Below are positions 60,865 to 64,000 of a stretch of 64,000 bases of DNA, piece after piece. Positions within the stretch are counted from its first letter, which is position 1. The number at the start of each line of letters is the position of its first letter. A program made the translations under genes and the position numbers. The notes under the pieces are model-generated. The model did not search any database, was not told where the DNA came from, and saw only the letters and a list, made by a program, of their open reading frames with translations. Source of the stretch: Flavobacteriales bacterium (GTDB lineage Bacteria > Bacteroidota > Bacteroidia > CAIKAF01); the NCBI GenBank assembly GCA_022402535.1, contig JAKRSD010000015.1:106970-170969 (forward strand). The letters are read 5' to 3'.

Positions 60865-61839
60865 ATGTCAGTATTAGTATATGTTGAAGCCGTAGGCGGA
60901 AAAATAAAAAAAGCCGGATTTGAAGGCGTTTCTTACGGCAAACAGGCCGCCAATCAGATGGGTACAGGTGTAACGGCCGTTTTATTTGGTGCCGCCGATG
61001 CGGCAGAAGTGGCTTCATTAGGAAATTATGGAGCTACCAAAGTATTGCATGCTTCAGGAGATGCCTTTAACACGTTTGAATCCAATGCCTTTGCGGATGC
61101 CATGTCAGCCGCTGCCGAAAAAGAAGGCAGTACGTTACTCATTTTCCCTTTTGATAACTCAGGCCGTGCATTGGCTCCCCGTTTATCTGCCCGTATGGGT
61201 GCAGGATTGGTTTCGGGAGCTACGGCTTATCCTGAAATTTCGGGAAATACCTTGAAAGTTAAGAAAAACGTATTTTCGGGTAAAGCGATTGCTCAGGTTG
61301 AAATCGCCACCGATAAAAAAATAATTTCATTCACACCAAACAGCACCGGAATTCAGGAAGTTGGCGGTTCAGCGGCTGTTGAAGCGTTTTCTCCTGCCGT
61401 AAAATCTTCTAAAATCAAACTGGTGGAAGTACAAAAACAAGAAGGTGAAATTCCTCTTCCCGAAGCGGAACTGGTGGTTTCTGCCGGACGCGGAATGAAG
61501 GGCCCTGAGCATTGGGGAGTAATTGAAGAAATGGCAAAAGTATTGGGCGCAGCCACAGCATGTTCACGTCCTGTGGCGGATATAGGCTGGAGACCTCACC
61601 ATGAGCACGTAGGACAAACCGGAATTACCGTTCGTCCGAATCTGTACATTGCCATCGGAATTTCCGGAGCCATTCAGCATTTGGCCGGTGTTAACCAAAG
61701 TAAAACCATCGTGGTTATCAATAAAGATCCGGAAGCTCCTTTCTTTAAGGCTGCTGATTACGGAGTTATCGGCGACGCGTTTGATGTGGCTCCCCGTCTG
61801 TTGGAAGCCTTCAAAAAGTTTAAAGCCAATCAGAACTAA
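60865..61839 (+). CDS. etfA: Electron transfer flavoprotein alpha subunit
   Basis: VGQTGITVRPNLYIAIGISGAIQHLAGVNQSKTIVVINKDPEAPFF. Confidence 0.96.
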   Translation: MSVLVYVEAVGGKIKKAGFEGVSYGKQAANQMGTGVTAVLFGAADAAEVASLGNYGATKVLHASGDAFNTFESNAFADAMSAAAEKEGSTLLIFPFDNSGRALAPRLSARMGAGLVSGATAYPEISGNTLKVKKNVFSGKAIAQVEIATDKKIISFTPNSTGIQEVGGSAAVEAFSPAVKSSKIKLVEVQKQEGEIPLPEAELVVSAGRGMKGPEHWGVIEEMAKVLGAATACSRPVADIGWRPHHEHVGQTGITVRPNLYIAIGISGAIQHLAGVNQSKTIVVINKDPEAPFFKAADYGVIGDAFDVAPRLLEAFKKFKANQN

Positions 61840-61858
61840 ACGTTCAATATATCTTTTT

Positions 61859-61889
61859 GAAAACCCTGTCTTATTAGGCAGGGTTTTTT
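61859..61889. terminator. Terminator between convergent etfA and PLP enzyme genes
   Basis: AAAACCCTGtC...GgCAGGGTTTT plus T tract. Confidence 0.8.
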
Positions 61890-62767
61890 GTTTCCCGGAG
61901 TTTTCCCTGCAAACCTCCCGTATGAATAAAACAGAGGGCTTTACCGGTGGGTATCCGGTGTTGCTTTGCCAGGTCGATTACCCCATACAAGGCTTTGGCC
62001 GTATATACCTGTTCCAGAGGGAGCGCAAATTGCCGTTCCATGTGTTCAATAAAATCAAGTAATTCAGGCGTATGTTTGGCATATCCGCCAAAAGCGTAAT
62101 CGGTAATAATTTGAAGATTGGGAAGTGAAGTTCCGGCCAGATGTTCGGCTTCTTCTTGTAAAAAGCCTCCGTTTTTTAAGGCGGAAAAGGCCCAGACTTC
62201 CGCTTCCGGATTTGCCAGGGCTATTCCGGCTGCCGTGGTGGCCGTTCCCGCAGCCAGGCAAAAGATATCGGCTTTTCCTCGGAGTTGTTCTCCCCATTCT
62301 TTACAGCCCTGCAAGCCCAATAGATTGCTTCCTCCTTCGGGAACAATATGGGCATCAGGAAATTTAATCCCAAGTTTTTGCAGGAAGGGTTCCGTGCTTT
62401 TTTGCCGGTATTCTTCCCGCGATATAAACTCAAGCTGCATGCCGTTTTGCAGGGCAAATTCGAGAGTGGGGGAGCGTGTTGCGGGCTTTTCGCCCCGGAT
62501 AATGCCGATGGTTTCTAATCCATAGGCTTTGCCTGCCGCCGCCACGGCATGTATATGATTGCTGTATGCTCCGCCAAATGTGAGCAGGCACTGTATCTGA
62601 TTATCCTTACAATACTGTAGATTGTGTTTCAGCTTCCACCATTTATTGCCCTGATAAAAGCCGTGGGCCAGATCTTCGCGTAGTACCGTAAATTCAAAAA
62701 ATAATCCGCTTTCCAAAGGGAAGCGGATTATCTGAAAATGAGGAATATAATCACCGTGTTGTACCAT
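61874..62767 (-). CDS. PLP-dependent 1-aminocyclopropane-1-carboxylate deaminase/D-cysteine desulfhydrase family
   Basis: GNKWWKLKHNLQYCKDNQIQCLLTFGGAYSNHIHAVAAAGKAYG. Confidence 0.88.
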   Translation of the reverse strand: MVQHGDYIPHFQIIRFPLESGLFFEFTVLREDLAHGFYQGNKWWKLKHNLQYCKDNQIQCLLTFGGAYSNHIHAVAAAGKAYGLETIGIIRGEKPATRSPTLEFALQNGMQLEFISREEYRQKSTEPFLQKLGIKFPDAHIVPEGGSNLLGLQGCKEWGEQLRGKADIFCLAAGTATTAAGIALANPEAEVWAFSALKNGGFLQEEAEHLAGTSLPNLQIITDYAFGGYAKHTPELLDFIEHMERQFALPLEQVYTAKALYGVIDLAKQHRIPTGKALCFIHTGGLQGKLRETKNPA

Positions 62768-62780
62768 AAAGGCTACGGTG

Positions 62781-64000
62781 TTAAATAATAATTTCTTTTC
62801 CGGCTTTATCTCGGAATCGGAATTCCGTAAGTCGGAAATCCATATTGGGGCGCACTTTCACGGTTTTTTTGTATTGCCATCCCCATTTAAACGCCCTTGA
62901 AAAAAGTCCCTTGGAAAGATAAGCATGAATAAAAGGATGACATTCAATGGTTACTCCCGGTTCTTTTTGTTCGGTGAGCAGATACCTCATCTGGTTTTCG
63001 ATATCGTCCACCACCAAAAGAGTGGCTTCCACTTTACCGGTACCGCTGCATGTGGGGCATACTTCCTTAGTTTCAATATCCATTACCGGTCTCACCCGTT
63101 CGCGGGTAATCTGCACCAATCCGATTTTGGAGGGAGGAAGAATATTATGTCTGGCACGGTCGTTTTTCATGGCCGCACGAAGGTGTTCAAACAGGCGGTT
63201 TTTGTTTTCGGACTTATGCATATCAATAAAGTCCACCACGATAATGCCGCCCATATCGCGAAGCCTGAGCTGTCGGGCTATTTCGTCGGCGGCTTCCAGA
63301 TTGGCTTCAATGGCGTTAGATTCCTGGTCATTGTCGCGTTTGGTCATATTGCCGCTGTTCACGTCAATAACATGAAGCGCTTCCGTATGATCTATAATGA
63401 GGTAACCGCCGCTTTTGAGCGAAACGTTTCTTCCGAAGGCGGCTTTAACCTGTTTGGTAATGCCGAAATGGTCGAAAATATCGATTTTCCCTTCGTACAG
63501 TTTTACGATTTTTTCTTTGCCGGGCATGGTTTTCTCGGCAAAGTCGCGAAGCTCGTCGTATAAACCCTCCGCATTTACCACTACGGAATCAAAGCTGAAA
63601 CTTTCGTTCATCAAATCGCGGAGAATAGCCGAAGTACGGCGCAGTTCACCGAGTACTTTTACGGGCGTGCTACCGTTTTTAATTACTTCAACCGCTTCTT
63701 CCCAGCGTTCCAATTGTTCGCGTAAATCTTTTTCAATATCGGCTGTTTTGATGCCTTTGGCCGCCGTGCGGATAATGCATCCGAAATTTTTGGGCAACAG
63801 GGGCGATACTATTTTACGCAGGCGTTCTTTTTCTTCCGATTCTTTGATTTTGGAAGAAATAGAGAGGCGGTCTCCTAAAGGAGAAAGCACCAGGTAGCGC
63901 CCGGGAATAGAAATTTCGCAGGAAAGGCGCGGGCCTTTTTGTGAGATGGGTTCTTTAGCCACCTTTACCAGGATGCGTTGTCCCGGTTTTATAACGTCGG
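62781..64000 (-). CDS. rng: Ribonuclease E/G family (Rng), 5' end outside the window
   Basis: GGIIVVDFIDMHKSENKNRLFEHLRAAMKNDRARHNILPPSKIGLVQITRERVRP; frame stays open beyond the listed GTG 63962 (DVIKPGQRILVKV). Confidence 0.93.
   Translation of the reverse strand, partial: DVIKPGQRILVKVAKEPISQKGPRLSCEISIPGRYLVLSPLGDRLSISSKIKESEEKERLRKIVSPLLPKNFGCIIRTAAKGIKTADIEKDLREQLERWEEAVEVIKNGSTPVKVLGELRRTSAILRDLMNESFSFDSVVVNAEGLYDELRDFAEKTMPGKEKIVKLYEGKIDIFDHFGITKQVKAAFGRNVSLKSGGYLIIDHTEALHVIDVNSGNMTKRDNDQESNAIEANLEAADEIARQLRLRDMGGIIVVDFIDMHKSENKNRLFEHLRAAMKNDRARHNILPPSKIGLVQITRERVRPVMDIETKEVCPTCSGTGKVEATLLVVDDIENQMRYLLTEQKEPGVTIECHPFIHAYLSKGLFSRAFKWGWQYKKTVKVRPNMDFRLTEFRFRDKAGKEIII

Noticed and set aside
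62925-63563. 212-aa plus-strand ORF opposite rng
   Set aside because: Antisense to a conserved RNase G/E gene.

Overview
This 64 kb window is a Bacteroidota chromosome segment, judged by three T9SS C-terminal sorting domains, a T9SS plug-family protein, SprB repeats, TAnnTTTG-like promoters and the nqrABCDEF order. Most of it is housekeeping sequence: groES-groEL, DEAD-box helicase, P-type ATPase, M50-CBS protease, AddAB-like nuclease-helicase, adk, hpt, tRNA-Leu(GAG), M16 peptidase, nqrABCDEF, folA, pdhB, etfBA and a partial rng. The unusual part is a visibly AT-rich, repeat-rich accessory stretch at about 4.68-12.95 kb, directly after groEL. It contains: (i) an RHH antitoxin/MazF module between two near-identical copies of the groEL 3' end plus terminator, where the downstream copy differs from groEL in the shared PGGMDGMM codons only at synonymous third positions; (ii) a HEPN (RX4H) protein next to an apparent fusion of a cyclodeaminase (FTCD_C)-like domain with an ImmA/IrrE HELGH metallopeptidase, which is my best candidate for an undescribed toxin/defence-type system; (iii) a Fic AMPylase gene between ~185-bp direct repeats, with a 33-bp tandem operator-like sequence; (iv) REP-like composite repeats; and (v) a ~350-bp non-coding element with perfect 13-, 13-, 10- and 11-bp stems. 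No integrase, transposase or CRISPR array was seen. Family assignments come from reading motifs in the translations. No database search was run.
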